DNA of 15,552 bases from JBPYFK01 sp051984675 (GCA_051984675.1 JBPYFK010000079.1:1-15552); one strand, 5' to 3'. Numbered from the stretch's first letter, positions 1 to 8,009 are shown. The notes: generated by a model from the sequence alone, not told the origin. Translations and numbers: made by a program.

Positions 1-1123
1 GGGCCGAGGGAAGTTCGACGGTGACCGAGAGACCGCCTTCCGGCAGCGCCTGGGGATGAATCCGGCCCCCATGCGCGCTGATCGCCGCGCGCACGATCGA
101 CAGCCCGAGCCCCGCCCCCGTCCGCACGGTGCGCTCGGCACCGGTCCGACGGAACGGCTCGAACAGCGACTCGACCTGGTGCGGCGCGATCTTCGTGCCC
201 GACGACGTCACCCGCAGTATCGTCCACTGTGGACTACGCCGGACCTCCGTCTCCACCCACCCACCGTCCACATTGTGCCGCACGGCGTTTTCCACCAGGT
301 TCCCCGCGACCCGTTCCAGCAACGCCGGGTCACCGACGACGCGCGACCGCTCGCCATGGCAGACCACCCGGAGCCCTCTCCGCTGCGCCTCGCCCGAAAC
401 GGCGCGCCACGCCGAGTCGACCACCTCGGTCAGGTCGACCGGCTCGGTCGCGCCCAGCTCCGACCCGTCCGTCCGGGCCAGCAGCAGGAGCGCCTCGACC
501 AGCCGCTCCGCGCGGGTCGCGGCCTCGCGCACCACTTCGGCCATCCGCCGCAACTCCTCAGCGTCAGCGTCCGGGTCGGACAGCGTCACGTCGAGTTCGG
601 TACGGATCACCGACAGGGGGGTGCGCAGCTCGTGACTGGCGTTGGCGACGAAACGGCGCTGCGAGTCGAAAGCGGCCTGCAACCGCTCCAGCATCTCGTC
701 GAAAGTCGCGGCCAGCTCGGCGACCTCGTCCTTCGGGCCTTCCAGCGCGATCCGCTCGTGCAGGGATTCGGCCGACAGCCGCCGCGCGGTGCTGGTGACC
801 TCGTGCAGCGGGCGCAGCACCCGCCCGGTCACCGTCCAGGCCAGCACACCCGCCGCCACCACGACGCACACGAAGGCGATCCCGCCGCTGACGAGCAGCT
901 GTTCCCTCGCCCAGTCACGCAGTGCAAGGCCAAGTTGCTCCGCGGGAACGTCGGTCCCGTTCACCCGGACACGGCCCCCGGCGGGCAGTCGCGGTACCGC
1001 CTCCACCACGTTGCCGACCAGAACCCATCCCAGCCACAACAGCAGGGCACTGACTCCGGCCACCAAACCCGTGGCCAGCAGCGTCAACCGCGACCGCAAC
1101 CCAGGGCCGCGCCGAGCACGCAC
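1..1123 (-). CDS. Sensor histidine kinase of a two-component system (3' end outside window)
   Basis: Membrane sensor kinase that would autophosphorylate and pass phosphate to the adjacent response regulator. I translated the minus strand by eye: 374 codons are open from a GTG at 1123 to the window edge. Visible parts: TM1 about residues 14-37, a short extracytoplasmic loop of about 40 residues, TM2 about 78-99, HAMP about 97-150, H-box NASHELRTPL with His164, N-box NLVENAVRHN (275-284) and G2 box GAGLGLSIV (336-344). The G1 region reads VTSSG where many kinases carry a D-x-G motif; related actinobacterial kinases often have a degenerate NTG there. The start is 5 nt after the regulator's stop, with AAAGGG upstream inside the regulator gene, so the two are co-transcribed and probably translationally coupled. 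The small sensor loop gives no clue to the signal. Only the last few residues are missing. Confidence 0.93.
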   Translation of the reverse strand, partial: MRARRGPGLRSRLTLLATGLVAGVSALLLWLGWVLVGNVVEAVPRLPAGGRVRVNGTDVPAEQLGLALRDWAREQLLVSGGIAFVCVVVAAGVLAWTVTGRVLRPLHEVTSTARRLSAESLHERIALEGPKDEVAELAATFDEMLERLQAAFDSQRRFVANASHELRTPLSVIRTELDVTLSDPDADAEELRRMAEVVREAATRAERLVEALLLLARTDGSELGATEPVDLTEVVDSAWRAVSGEAQRRGLRVVCHGERSRVVGDPALLERVAGNLVENAVRHNVDGGWVETEVRRSPQWTILRVTSSGTKIAPHQVESLFEPFRRTGAERTVRTGAGLGLSIVRAAISAHGGRIHPQALPEGGLSVTVELPSA

Positions 1124-1128
1124 CGCAC

Positions 1129-1854
1129 TCAGCCCTTTTCAGGGGATGCAGCTTCGGGGGACGCCGCTTCAGGGGACACTGCTTCGGCGCGCCCGGCGGT
1201 GGGCACCCGGTAGCCGGAACCGACCACCGTCTCAATCACGTTGGGTTCACCCAGCTTCTTCCGTAGCGTCATCACCGTCACCCGCACGGTAGTGGTGAAC
1301 GGGTCCGCGTTCTCGTCCCAGACCCGCTCCAGCAGCTCTTCCGAGCTGACGACCGCCCCCTGCGCGGCGAGCAGGACCTCCAATACCCCGAACTCCTTCC
1401 GGGTGAGGTCGATCTCCTGTCCCGAACGGCTGATCGTGCGTTTGGCCGGGTCGAGCACCAGGTCATCGGCGGTCAGCACCGGCGGCACCGGCGGGGTGGC
1501 GCGCCTGCCCAACGCCCGCACCCGCGCGATGAGCTCCGGGAACGCGAACGGCTTCGCCAGGTAGTCGTCCGCGCCCAGGGACAGCCCGTCCACCCGGTCC
1601 TGCACGGTTCCGCTGGCCGTGAGCATCAGCACCCGGGACAGCTCCCCGGAACGCACGATCGAGCGACACAGCTCGTCCCCGGACATCCCGGGCAGGTCCC
1701 GGTCGAGCACGATCACGTCGTAGCGGGTGATGGACACCTTCTCATGACCGCTGTCCCCGTCATAGGCCACGTCGACGGCCATCCCCTCCCGACGCAGCCC
1801 GCGAGCGACCGCGTCGGCCAGCGGATGCTCATCTTCCACTACCAGAATCCGCAC
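1129..1854 (-). CDS. OmpR/PhoB-family response regulator
   Basis: DNA-binding response regulator of 241 residues, GTG start. The N-terminal receiver domain (1-115) has the acidic pair at residues 7-8 (ED), phospho-acceptor Asp51 (VIVLDRDLPG), Thr79 and Lys101 (YLAKPF). The C-terminal winged helix (about 127-222) ends in the typical VIETVVGSGYRV, with the recognition-helix region TTTVRVTVMTLRKKLG. It is followed 5 nt later by the kinase gene and lies 63 nt downstream of dxs on the same strand. It may share the dxs transcript or have its own promoter; I see no convincing one. The last 17 residues are an unusual tail of three EAxSP units encoded by 15-bp DNA repeats, outside the usual family end. 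The family is CutR/TcrA-like, but I cannot assign a named system or regulon. Confidence 0.95.
   Translation of the reverse strand: MRILVVEDEHPLADAVARGLRREGMAVDVAYDGDSGHEKVSITRYDVIVLDRDLPGMSGDELCRSIVRSGELSRVLMLTASGTVQDRVDGLSLGADDYLAKPFAFPELIARVRALGRRATPPVPPVLTADDLVLDPAKRTISRSGQEIDLTRKEFGVLEVLLAAQGAVVSSEELLERVWDENADPFTTTVRVTVMTLRKKLGEPNVIETVVGSGYRVPTAGRAEAVSPEAASPEAASPEKG
1141..1185. repeat. 15-bp tandem repeat, three units, in the regulator's 3' end
   Basis: Units at 1141-1155, 1156-1170 and 1171-1185 share the form (A/G)GGGGA-N5-GCTTC with a few substitutions. On the minus strand they encode three EAxSP pentapeptides in the response regulator's tail. The unit is a multiple of 3, so gain or loss of a copy would keep frame. 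Confidence 0.85.
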
Positions 1855-1873
1855 GCGTTCACCGTGCCACAGA

Positions 1874-1889
1874 CCGCCGTGGCGGGCGG
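1874..1889 (-). terminator. Weak hairpin between dxs and the response regulator
   Basis: CCGCC (1874-1878) and GGCGG (1885-1889) form a 5-bp GC stem with a 6-nt loop, about 30 nt beyond the dxs stop and 20 nt before the regulator start. There is no T-tract. It could attenuate read-through from dxs but is weak and may be chance in GC-rich DNA. Confidence 0.25.
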
Positions 1890-1917
1890 CCCGATCACCC
1901 GGTCCGGCCAGCGCGGG

Positions 1918-3927
1918 TCAGTCTTCGACGTGCTCGCTGCGGGAGGCCATCGGGGCGCCGTTGAGCTGCCCAGATCCTTCGACCTGCCCAGATCCCTCAA
2001 CCCGGCCAGATCCCTCAACCCGGCCGGCCGGACCGGTGGGCAGTCCCTCGATCCGCCCGACAGCCCACTCGGTGATCCGCCGAGCGATGTCCTGCGCGGT
2101 CAGCCCGAGCTCGGCGAGCACCTCGTTGCGGGAGGCGTGATCCAGGAAGCGCTGCGGAATTCCGAGGTCGCGGAACGGTACCTCCACGCCGGCATCGCGC
2201 AGGGCCGCCGCAAGCGCCCAGCCGAAGCCGCCGTTGCGGCCGTTGTCCTCCAGACTCACCACCAGCCGGTGCTCGGCGGCCATCGCCACCACCTGCTCCG
2301 GCACCGGCAGCACCCAGCGCGGGTCCACGACCGTCACTCCGATGCCCTGGTCGGCCAGCCGCTGCGCAGCCGCCACCCCCAGCTGGCCGAACGCGCCGAC
2401 GGTCACCAGCAGGACGTCCCGGCCTTCCTCCGAACCCGGCCGGCGCAGCACGTCCACGCCGCCGACTCGTTCGACGGCCGGTACTTCCTCGACCACGTCG
2501 CCCTTGGAGAACCGCAGGACGGTCGGACCGTCGTCCACGCCGACGGCTTCCCGCAACTCCTCGCGCAGGGTGACGGCGTCACGCGGGGCCGCGACCCGGA
2601 TACCGGGGACGATCCCCAGCACGGACAGGTCCCACATCCCGTTGTGGCTTGCACCGTCGTCGCCGGTGATTCCCGAGCGGTCCAGCGTCACCGTCACCGG
2701 CTGCCGGTGCAGCGCGACGTCCATGAGCAGTTGGTCGAACGCCCGATTGAGGAACGTCGAGTACACCGCGACCACCGGGTGCATTCCGCCCATGGCCAGA
2801 CCGGCGGCCGAGGTCATCGCGTGCTGCTCGGCGATTCCGACGTCGAAGCACCGCTGCGGGTAGGCGTCGGCGAACTTGTCCAGTCCGGTCGGCCCCAGCA
2901 TCGCGGCCGTGATCGCGACCACGTCCTGCCGCTCGGAGCCGATGCGGACCAACTCGTCGGAGTACACGTGCGTCCAGGTCTTGGCGGAAGGTGCCGTGGG
3001 CGCACCGGTTTCCGGGTCGATCACCTTGACCTGATGCATCTGGTCCGCCTGGTGGTTCTCGGCCGGCGCGAAACCGTTGCCCTTCTGGGTGACCGTGTGC
3101 ACGATCACCGGGCCCCCGAACTGCTTGGCCAACTCCAGTGCGTGTTCCAGCGAGCGCAGGTCGTGACCATCCACCGGACCGAGGTACTTGATGCCCAGAT
3201 CGGAGAACATCACCTGCGGGCTGATCGCGTCCTTGACGCCGCTTTTCGCCGCGTGCAGGCCCGTGTAGAGAGGACGGCCGACCACGGGCAGGTTGCGCAG
3301 CGTACGCCGGCCGCTTTCCAGCGCCCGCTCGTAGCTGGGGTTGAGCCGCAGCGCCGCCAGGTGCTCGGCGAAACCGCCGATCGTGGGCGCGTAGGAGCGG
3401 CCGTTGTCGTTGACCAGGATCACCAGCTGTCGCTCCTGGTCAGCGGCGATGTTGTTGAGCGCCTCCCAGCACATCCCGCCAGTGAGCGCGCCGTCTCCGA
3501 CAACCGCCACCACGTGCCGGCGGTCACCGGCCAGCTGGAAGGCCTTGGCCAGACCGTCGGCATAGGACAGCGAGGTCGAGGCGTGGCTGTTCTCCACCAG
3601 GTCGTGGTCGCTCTCGGCCCGGGAGGGGTAGCCGGACAGCCCGCCGCGCTTGCGAAGTCGGTCGAAGCCGTCCTGCCGCCCCGTGAGGATCTTGTGCACG
3701 TACGCCTGGTGTCCCGTGTCGAAGATCACGGCGTCTCGTGGCGAATCGAACACGCGGTGTACGGCCAGGGTCAGCTCCACCGCCCCCAGGTTCGGTCCTA
3801 AGTGCCCTCCAGTACGGGAAACCTTCTGCACAAGGAAACTTCTGATCTCGGCAGCGAGCTGTGCCAGCTCACCGTGCTCCAAGCGTTTGACGTCAGCGGG
3901 ACTCTGCACGGACTCCAGCAGCGCCAC
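1918..3927 (-). CDS. dxs: 1-deoxy-D-xylulose-5-phosphate synthase
   Basis: Condenses pyruvate and glyceraldehyde 3-phosphate to DXP with thiamine diphosphate, the first step of the MEP pathway to isoprenoids (quinones, carotenoids, lipid carriers); cytosolic homodimer. The 669-residue protein is slightly longer than usual. Motifs: GHLGPNLG with His42, TGHQAYVHK with His73, the ThDP signature GDG (144-146) through NN (158-159), NDN (173-175), and AEQHA with catalytic Glu367 (E. coli Glu370 equivalent). Transketolase pyrimidine and C-terminal domains follow. The start is GTG at 3927 with AGGTGG about 6 nt upstream; the N-terminus MALLESVQSPADVKRL fits the family. The oddity is the C-terminus: after the normal end near VGRIEGLP comes an extension with three VEGSG(R/Q) repeats encoded by an 18-bp tandem repeat. 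It is upstream of the two-component genes on the same strand. Confidence 0.98.
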   Translation of the reverse strand: MALLESVQSPADVKRLEHGELAQLAAEIRSFLVQKVSRTGGHLGPNLGAVELTLAVHRVFDSPRDAVIFDTGHQAYVHKILTGRQDGFDRLRKRGGLSGYPSRAESDHDLVENSHASTSLSYADGLAKAFQLAGDRRHVVAVVGDGALTGGMCWEALNNIAADQERQLVILVNDNGRSYAPTIGGFAEHLAALRLNPSYERALESGRRTLRNLPVVGRPLYTGLHAAKSGVKDAISPQVMFSDLGIKYLGPVDGHDLRSLEHALELAKQFGGPVIVHTVTQKGNGFAPAENHQADQMHQVKVIDPETGAPTAPSAKTWTHVYSDELVRIGSERQDVVAITAAMLGPTGLDKFADAYPQRCFDVGIAEQHAMTSAAGLAMGGMHPVVAVYSTFLNRAFDQLLMDVALHRQPVTVTLDRSGITGDDGASHNGMWDLSVLGIVPGIRVAAPRDAVTLREELREAVGVDDGPTVLRFSKGDVVEEVPAVERVGGVDVLRRPGSEEGRDVLLVTVGAFGQLGVAAAQRLADQGIGVTVVDPRWVLPVPEQVVAMAAEHRLVVSLEDNGRNGGFGWALAAALRDAGVEVPFRDLGIPQRFLDHASRNEVLAELGLTAQDIARRITEWAVGRIEGLPTGPAGRVEGSGRVEGSGQVEGSGQLNGAPMASRSEHVED
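1966..2019. repeat. 18-bp tandem repeat, three units, in the dxs 3' end
   Basis: Units at 1966-1983, 1984-2001 and 2002-2019 differ from each other at only a few positions, with a partial fourth copy (CCGGCC) after 2019. The core is CAGATCC(C/T)TC(A/G)AC. On the minus strand each encodes VEGSG plus R or Q in the Dxs tail. Near identity including synonymous positions indicates recent slippage or duplication. Confidence 0.9.
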
Positions 3928-4219
3928 TGCTCCACCTCGCTTCGATACCGGGCCAAACCACCCGTCTTCTCACCGGTGCGCCTGGGCCGGTGCACTTAGC
4001 TCCCCGTGCGCTCGCTCCGACCGCGTAAGGCACCAGTCTACGGAGCCTCGCAGCACCGACCTGATGTGCTCCGTGGGCTGCCAGCATGCCAACGCTCCAA
4101 CCCAGAACGCACAGCGCCCCACACTTCCGAGGGGCAGATGGGATGACTCACAACCCCACCAGACGATCCGAACGCGGTAGTCACCACGTTCTGTGACCGC
4201 CATGCAGCGGTTGTGTGAC
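3928..4219. other. 292-bp intergenic region between the methyltransferase gene and dxs
   Basis: No convincing gene: the longest minus-strand frame here (77 codons, ATG at 4203) lacks the strong third-position GC bias of its neighbours. The region should hold the dxs promoter. The best -10 I can find on the minus strand is TAGACT (4035-4040), giving a start near 4028 and a leader of about 100 nt, but the matching -35 is poor. Two dyads lie at the far end next to the methyltransferase stop and are listed separately. Confidence 0.5.
4180..4211 (-). terminator. Overlapping dyads downstream of the methyltransferase gene
   Basis: ACCGC (4196-4200) and GCGGT (4207-4211) make a perfect 5-bp stem with a 6-nt loop, about 8 nt past the methyltransferase stop. 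Overlapping it, GTCAC (4180-4184) and GTGAC (4193-4197) form a second dyad with an 8-nt centre. There is no T-tract. It may be a weak terminator, or the GTCAC-N8-GTGAC part may be a regulator-binding site upstream of dxs. Confidence 0.3.
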
Positions 4220-5497
4220 CTATTCGTGGGGGAACCGTTCCAAGGCCGCGAGGCACTCGACGTGATGGGTCATCGGAAACGCGTCGAACGCCTGAATCTC
4301 CGCCAGCCGGTAGCCCCGCTCGACGAACAGCCCCACGTCCCGGGCAAGCGCCGCCGGATCGCAGGCCACGTGCACCACCTTCGCGGGCCGGTGCGCCGCG
4401 ACCGCCTCGACGACGTGCCGACCGGCACCCTTGCGCGGCGGGTCCAACACGACGACGTCCGGTCGCTCGGCGGCGACTTCGGCCCCGCCGAGCACCCGCT
4501 CCACATCCCCAGCCAGGAACCGCACTTGTGGCAGGTCAGCGAGGTTGGCAGCGCCGTCGGTGACGGCGCGCCGGGACGACTCCACGGCGAGTACCGTCCC
4601 GCTCGGCCCCACCTGCTCTGCCAGCACGGCCGCGAACAGCCCCACACCGCCGTAGAGGTCCCACGCGACCCCGCCCGGCGGGGCGGCGGCCATCCGTCCC
4701 ACCTCGGTGGCGAAGGCGTCCGCCGCTGCCGGATGCACCTGCCAGAAGCCGTGTGCGGCCAACCGCCACTGCCGCCCCACGGCGCTTTCCCGCGCCACAC
4801 CGGAGCCCTCGACCCGGCGCACCGACCGTTGCGGCTGGCCACGCCGCTGCGGCACGTCACGGTGCACGCTCACGTGCCGCCTCCCGGCGGCGTCCTTGGT
4901 GACTTCGAGCTCCGTCCCCGGCGGCCACTGCCGTTCCACCAGATCCGGGAGTGTTCCGGGGAGGGCGATCGGACAGTCCTCGATCGGGAGTACCCGGTGA
5001 CTGCGATGCAACCGGAAACCGGGCCTCCCCCTCTCGTCGACCGCCAGTCGCACCCGGCTGCGCCAGCCCAACAACCCGCCCGGCAGCGCGCGGACCTCGA
5101 CCGGGTAGTCGATGCCGGCGATACGTCGCAGCTGCTCGGTGATCACAGCGGCCTTCAGCTCCCGCTGCGTCGCGGCCGAGGCATGTTGCCAGTCGCACCC
5201 ACCGCAGCGTTCGGTCCCCAGCTCCAGCGCGGCAAGCGGGCACGGAGGTTCCACCCGGCCGGAGGTCGGCTGGTGCACCTCCACCACGTCGGCCCGGCAG
5301 AACCCGCCACCGCGATCCTCGGTGACCTCAGCGGTCACGACCTCACCGGGCAACGCGTGCCGGACGAAGACGACCCTCCCCTCATACCGGGCCACGCAGT
5401 GGCCGCCATGCGCGACCGGCCCGACTTCGAGTCGTAGAACCCTGCCCGTCCAATCGGGCTTGCCCGGCCGCACACCGGATTCAGCGTTCGCGGTCAC
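4220..5497 (-). CDS. TRAM-domain class I SAM-dependent RNA methyltransferase (TrmA/RlmD family)
   Basis: Predicted RNA m5U methyltransferase transferring methyl from SAM to a uridine in rRNA or tRNA. Taken from the GTG at 5497, which follows AGGAGA about 10 nt upstream, the protein is 425 residues. A longer open frame to 5584 exists but has no good RBS and a non-family N-terminus. Parts: TRAM domain about 15-75; four cysteines C86, C98, C101 (CGGC) and C175 matching the RlmD-type [4Fe-4S] cluster; SAM site WDLYGGVGLF near 279-288; LDPPRKG (351-357); catalytic Cys379 in VHVACDPAALARD; and the C-terminal HHVECLA with Glu414. All key residues are present. It corresponds by position to M. tuberculosis Rv2689c. 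The exact target base cannot be told from sequence, so no rlm/trm symbol is given. It is divergent from the TrkA pair across 212 bp. Confidence 0.93.
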   Translation of the reverse strand: MTANAESGVRPGKPDWTGRVLRLEVGPVAHGGHCVARYEGRVVFVRHALPGEVVTAEVTEDRGGGFCRADVVEVHQPTSGRVEPPCPLAALELGTERCGGCDWQHASAATQRELKAAVITEQLRRIAGIDYPVEVRALPGGLLGWRSRVRLAVDERGRPGFRLHRSHRVLPIEDCPIALPGTLPDLVERQWPPGTELEVTKDAAGRRHVSVHRDVPQRRGQPQRSVRRVEGSGVARESAVGRQWRLAAHGFWQVHPAAADAFATEVGRMAAAPPGGVAWDLYGGVGLFAAVLAEQVGPSGTVLAVESSRRAVTDGAANLADLPQVRFLAGDVERVLGGAEVAAERPDVVVLDPPRKGAGRHVVEAVAAHRPAKVVHVACDPAALARDVGLFVERGYRLAEIQAFDAFPMTHHVECLAALERFPHE

Positions 5498-5709
5498 CGC
5501 CGCCTGCTCTCCTTTTCGCCACTTGCCCGCTGGGCCACCGCCGGTACGCCACTGGACACCCAGGGTGGCCAGGAGGCAGCACACAACGGCAAGGGGCTTG
5601 CGAGCTTGGATACGCCACGAGCGTAGGTGCGCCGTCGGACGGGGTGCCCCGGGGACCCACGAGCGGCCGAGTTACGGTGCACCAGCCCACTTCAGCGAGG
5701 AGGCAGGTC

Positions 5710-6375
5710 GTGCATGTCGTGATCATGGGCTGCGGCCGGGTCGGGGCTTCGCTGGCGATGGCACTGCAACGGCTCGATCACACCGTGGCCGTGGTGGACA
5801 AGAACGCCGACGCGTTCCATCGCCTCAGCAAGGAGTTCCGCGGGCAGCAGGTCACCGGCAACGGGTTTGACCAGAACGTTCTGGTCCAAGCCGGGATCGA
5901 GCGGGCTTCCGCGTTCGCCGCGGTGTCCAACGGGGACAACTCGAACATCGTGTCCGCGCGCGTCGCGCGGGAGACCTTCGGAATCCAGCACGTGGTGGCG
6001 CGGATCTACGATCCCAAGCGCGCCGAGGTCTACGAACGCCTCGGCATTCCCACCGTCGCGACCGTGCCGTGGACCACGGACCGCTTCATGCGCATGCTGC
6101 TACCCGAAGGTGTCGCGACCGCGTGGCGTGAACCGTCCGGGACGGTCGCCGTGCTGCAACTGCCGTACCACCCGGAGTGGGTCGGTCGGAAAATCACCGA
6201 GTTGGAACAGGCCACCGGTTCGCGGGTGGCGTTCCTCATGCGGTTCGGTCGGGGCATCCTGCCCGAGCCGAACACCATGGTGCAGGAAGACGACACCGTG
6301 TACGTCGCGGCGCTGTCCGGCACCGTCACGGATGTCACCGCTGCCGCGCAGCGCGCACCGGAGGAGGGCCAGTGA
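5710..6375 (+). CDS. ceoB: TrkA-family potassium uptake regulatory protein (first of pair)
   Basis: Cytosolic NAD(H)/nucleotide-binding RCK-type subunit that gates a Trk/Ktr K+ transporter. The 221-residue protein has a TrkA_N Rossmann fold with GCGRVG (7-12) and the ribose-binding Asp30 (VAVVDKN), followed by a TrkA_C-like domain (about 135-215). The start GTG at 5710 is chosen because GAGGAGG sits 6 nt upstream and the Rossmann strand VHVVIMG begins at once; the frame is open further 5' to 5644 without family-like sequence. Its stop overlaps the next gene's start (TGATG), so the two are translationally coupled. The symbol rests on synteny with M. tuberculosis ceoB-ceoC. No K+ channel or transporter membrane subunit is in the window, so the partner is encoded elsewhere. 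Confidence 0.93.
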   Translation: MHVVIMGCGRVGASLAMALQRLDHTVAVVDKNADAFHRLSKEFRGQQVTGNGFDQNVLVQAGIERASAFAAVSNGDNSNIVSARVARETFGIQHVVARIYDPKRAEVYERLGIPTVATVPWTTDRFMRMLLPEGVATAWREPSGTVAVLQLPYHPEWVGRKITELEQATGSRVAFLMRFGRGILPEPNTMVQEDDTVYVAALSGTVTDVTAAAQRAPEEGQ

Positions 6376-7052
6376 TGCGGGTGGGGATCGCGGGAGCCGG
6401 CGCGGTAGGCCGCTCCATCGCGCAGGAACTCATCGACGCCGGCCACCAGGCAGTGCTGCTCGAACGCACCCCGCAGGCCTTCGCGCCCGAGACCGTGCCG
6501 GACGCCCATTGGGTGCGTGCCGACGCCTGCGAGCTGGCCTCCCTGGAAGAAGCCGGGGTGGAAAGCTACGACGTCATGATCGCCGCCACCGGTGACGACA
6601 AGGTCAACCTCGTGGTGTCGCTGCTGAGCAAGACCGAGTTCGCGGTGCCCCGGGTGGTGGCCAGGGTCAACGACCCGAGCAACGAATGGCTGTTCACCGA
6701 GGCGTGGGGAGTGGACGTGGCGGTGTCCACCCCACGCATCCTCGCCGCCGTCGTGGAGGAAGCGGTCAATGTGGGCGACCTGGTTCGCCTGATGACGCTA
6801 CGCCAAGGGCAGGCCAACCTGGTCGAGGTGACGCTGGCGGAAGGCAGCCCGCTGGCTAGCCGCCTAGTGCGCGACCTGGAGCTGCCCTCTGACGCGGCGC
6901 TGGTGTCGATCCTTCGCGGCGGCCGCGTCATCGTCCCCCAGCAGGACGACACGCTGGAGGCCGGTGACGAACTGCTGTTCGTGGCCTCACCGGAGGTCGA
7001 GCCCGAGATCAGCGAGCTCGTACGCGCCGGAACGCCCCCAGCTGAAGGTTGA
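6375..7052 (+). CDS. ceoC: TrkA-family potassium uptake regulatory protein (second of pair)
   Basis: Second RCK-type K+ uptake regulator, 225 residues. Its Rossmann motif is GAGAVG (7-12) with an acidic Glu30 (VLLERT) where the first copy has Asp, so the paralogues may differ in nucleotide preference. The TrkA_C domain is clear at about 135-215 (VEVTLAEGSPLASRLVRDL and GDELLFVASPE). ATG at 6375 overlaps the upstream stop by one base, and GGAGGAGG lies just 5' within the upstream gene. The pair probably forms a hetero- or two-ring assembly, as tandem TrkA_N/TrkA_C units do in other systems; this is inference. The gene ends 9 nt before a large inverted repeat that can terminate it. Confidence 0.93.
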   Translation: MRVGIAGAGAVGRSIAQELIDAGHQAVLLERTPQAFAPETVPDAHWVRADACELASLEEAGVESYDVMIAATGDDKVNLVVSLLSKTEFAVPRVVARVNDPSNEWLFTEAWGVDVAVSTPRILAAVVEEAVNVGDLVRLMTLRQGQANLVEVTLAEGSPLASRLVRDLELPSDAALVSILRGGRVIVPQQDDTLEAGDELLFVASPEVEPEISELVRAGTPPAEG

Positions 7053-7061
7053 CCGCTGCTC

Positions 7062-7135
7062 GTCACCAGGCCAGGCCAGCCCAGTTTCGGGCCAGGCCGG
7101 GTTAAGGCCAGCCCAGTTCAGGCCGGCCTGGTGAC
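7062..7135. terminator. Bidirectional terminator hairpin with internal direct repeats
   Basis: A perfect 11-bp inverted repeat (GTCACCAGGCC at 7062-7072, GGCCTGGTGAC at 7125-7135) lies between two convergent genes, 9 nt after the ceoC stop and 6 nt after the DUF3159 stop on the other strand. The 52-nt interior contains a 14-bp direct repeat, AGGCCAGCCCAGTT, at 7073-7086 and 7105-7118, plus further GGCC blocks that could pair in alternative ways. There is no T-tract, which is common for actinobacterial terminators. Confidence 0.65.
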
Positions 7136-7141
7136 GCCAGG

Positions 7142-7969
7142 TCACGCGGGGGCTGAGCCGGCGGCGAGCGCTTCCTGCTCGTGCATCAGCTTGGTGACCC
7201 GCCGGATCGCCCAGAACGTCAGGATCAGAGCGAGCCCGGTCAGCGGGTAGCCCATGCCGATCCGGGCGACGGCGAGCCAGCCGGTCTGGTCGTTGTTGTA
7301 CAGCCACTGCTGAACGACGTACTTCGCGAGGAAGACCAGGGTCCAGCCGAAGGTGGCGACGTCGTAGGCGAACCGCGCCTTGCGGTGCCTGCGCCATGCG
7401 AAGCTCGGGGCTCCGGCGTTGTCGCGGGCGTCCTGATCGGCAATCCGCCCGTCCTCGCTGGACTCGCTCCGGGGACCGCTCTCAGACTCGCCCCGCAGGC
7501 GGACCGGCAACGACATGTTCAGCACTGACCACGCCACACCCACCAGGGGCCAGCGGACCACGATCGAAGCCAGGAACGCGCCGCCATACAGCAGGCTGGT
7601 CCAAATCCCGAACAGGAAGAACCCCTTGGCATCCCCGGACCGGTAGGCGATGAAGGAACAGATCGCCACACCGAGCACACCCGAAATCGCGGGCTGCAAC
7701 GGTTCCTTGCGCAGCAGCCGCACCAGCGCGATGAGCACCGCTGTCCCGATCGCCGACCAGATCGCGATCATCAACCCGACGAGCGCGTTCACCAGGACGA
7801 ACACCACGATCGGGACCGCCGAGTAGGCCATCCCGGCGATGCCGCCCATCTGCTCCAGCAGGGTCTGCTCGGACTGGGCGGCGACCCTGCTGGCCGCTCC
7901 CCCCCGCCGTGCTGCCTTAGCGGGGCTCTCGCTGCTGCCTTCTGGGTCGGTCATGCCTGTGCCAGCCAT
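7142..7969 (-). CDS. DUF3159 family integral membrane protein
   Basis: Conserved actinobacterial membrane protein of unknown function. From the ATG at 7969 it has 275 residues; an ATG at 7954 (MTDPEGSS) is equally possible because neither has a clear Shine-Dalgarno site. After a hydrophilic N-terminus of about 40 residues there are roughly six hydrophobic segments (about 46-64, 65-84, 94-110, 116-137, 203-221, 230-256, with a weaker one near 140-152). An acidic, Ser/Glu/Asp-rich soluble loop (159-190) separates two halves, followed by a basic WRRHRKAR stretch. It lies 40 nt downstream of the OB-fold gene on the same strand, so the pair is probably one operon, as with Rv2694c-Rv2693c in M. tuberculosis. 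I cannot propose a substrate. Family assignment is from recognition of the conserved neighbourhood and pattern. Confidence 0.85.
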   Translation of the reverse strand: MAGTGMTDPEGSSESPAKAARRGGAASRVAAQSEQTLLEQMGGIAGMAYSAVPIVVFVLVNALVGLMIAIWSAIGTAVLIALVRLLRKEPLQPAISGVLGVAICSFIAYRSGDAKGFFLFGIWTSLLYGGAFLASIVVRWPLVGVAWSVLNMSLPVRLRGESESGPRSESSEDGRIADQDARDNAGAPSFAWRRHRKARFAYDVATFGWTLVFLAKYVVQQWLYNNDQTGWLAVARIGMGYPLTGLALILTFWAIRRVTKLMHEQEALAAGSAPA

Positions 7970-8009
7970 ATCTAGGCGGACCAGCGTCCACCGGTCGTCA
8001 CGGGTTCGG

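Noticed and set aside
56..1213. Long plus-strand open frame of 385 codons
   Set aside because: It is the antisense shadow of the histidine kinase, whose H-, N- and G2-boxes read clearly on the minus strand. The plus-strand translation is Pro/Arg/His-rich with no domain.
1744..3801. Plus-strand open frame of 685 codons opposite dxs
   Set aside because: Shadow of dxs in GC-rich DNA. The minus strand gives a complete DXP synthase.
3970..4203. 77-codon minus-strand frame between the methyltransferase gene and dxs
   Set aside because: The ATG falls in a dyad, there is no RBS, many third positions are A/T compared with neighbouring genes, and no recognisable family is seen.
4801..4822. RVEGSG in the methyltransferase, same peptide as the dxs tail repeat
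   Set aside because: The codons differ at several third positions and there is a single copy in a linker, so a shared dispersed element is not supported.
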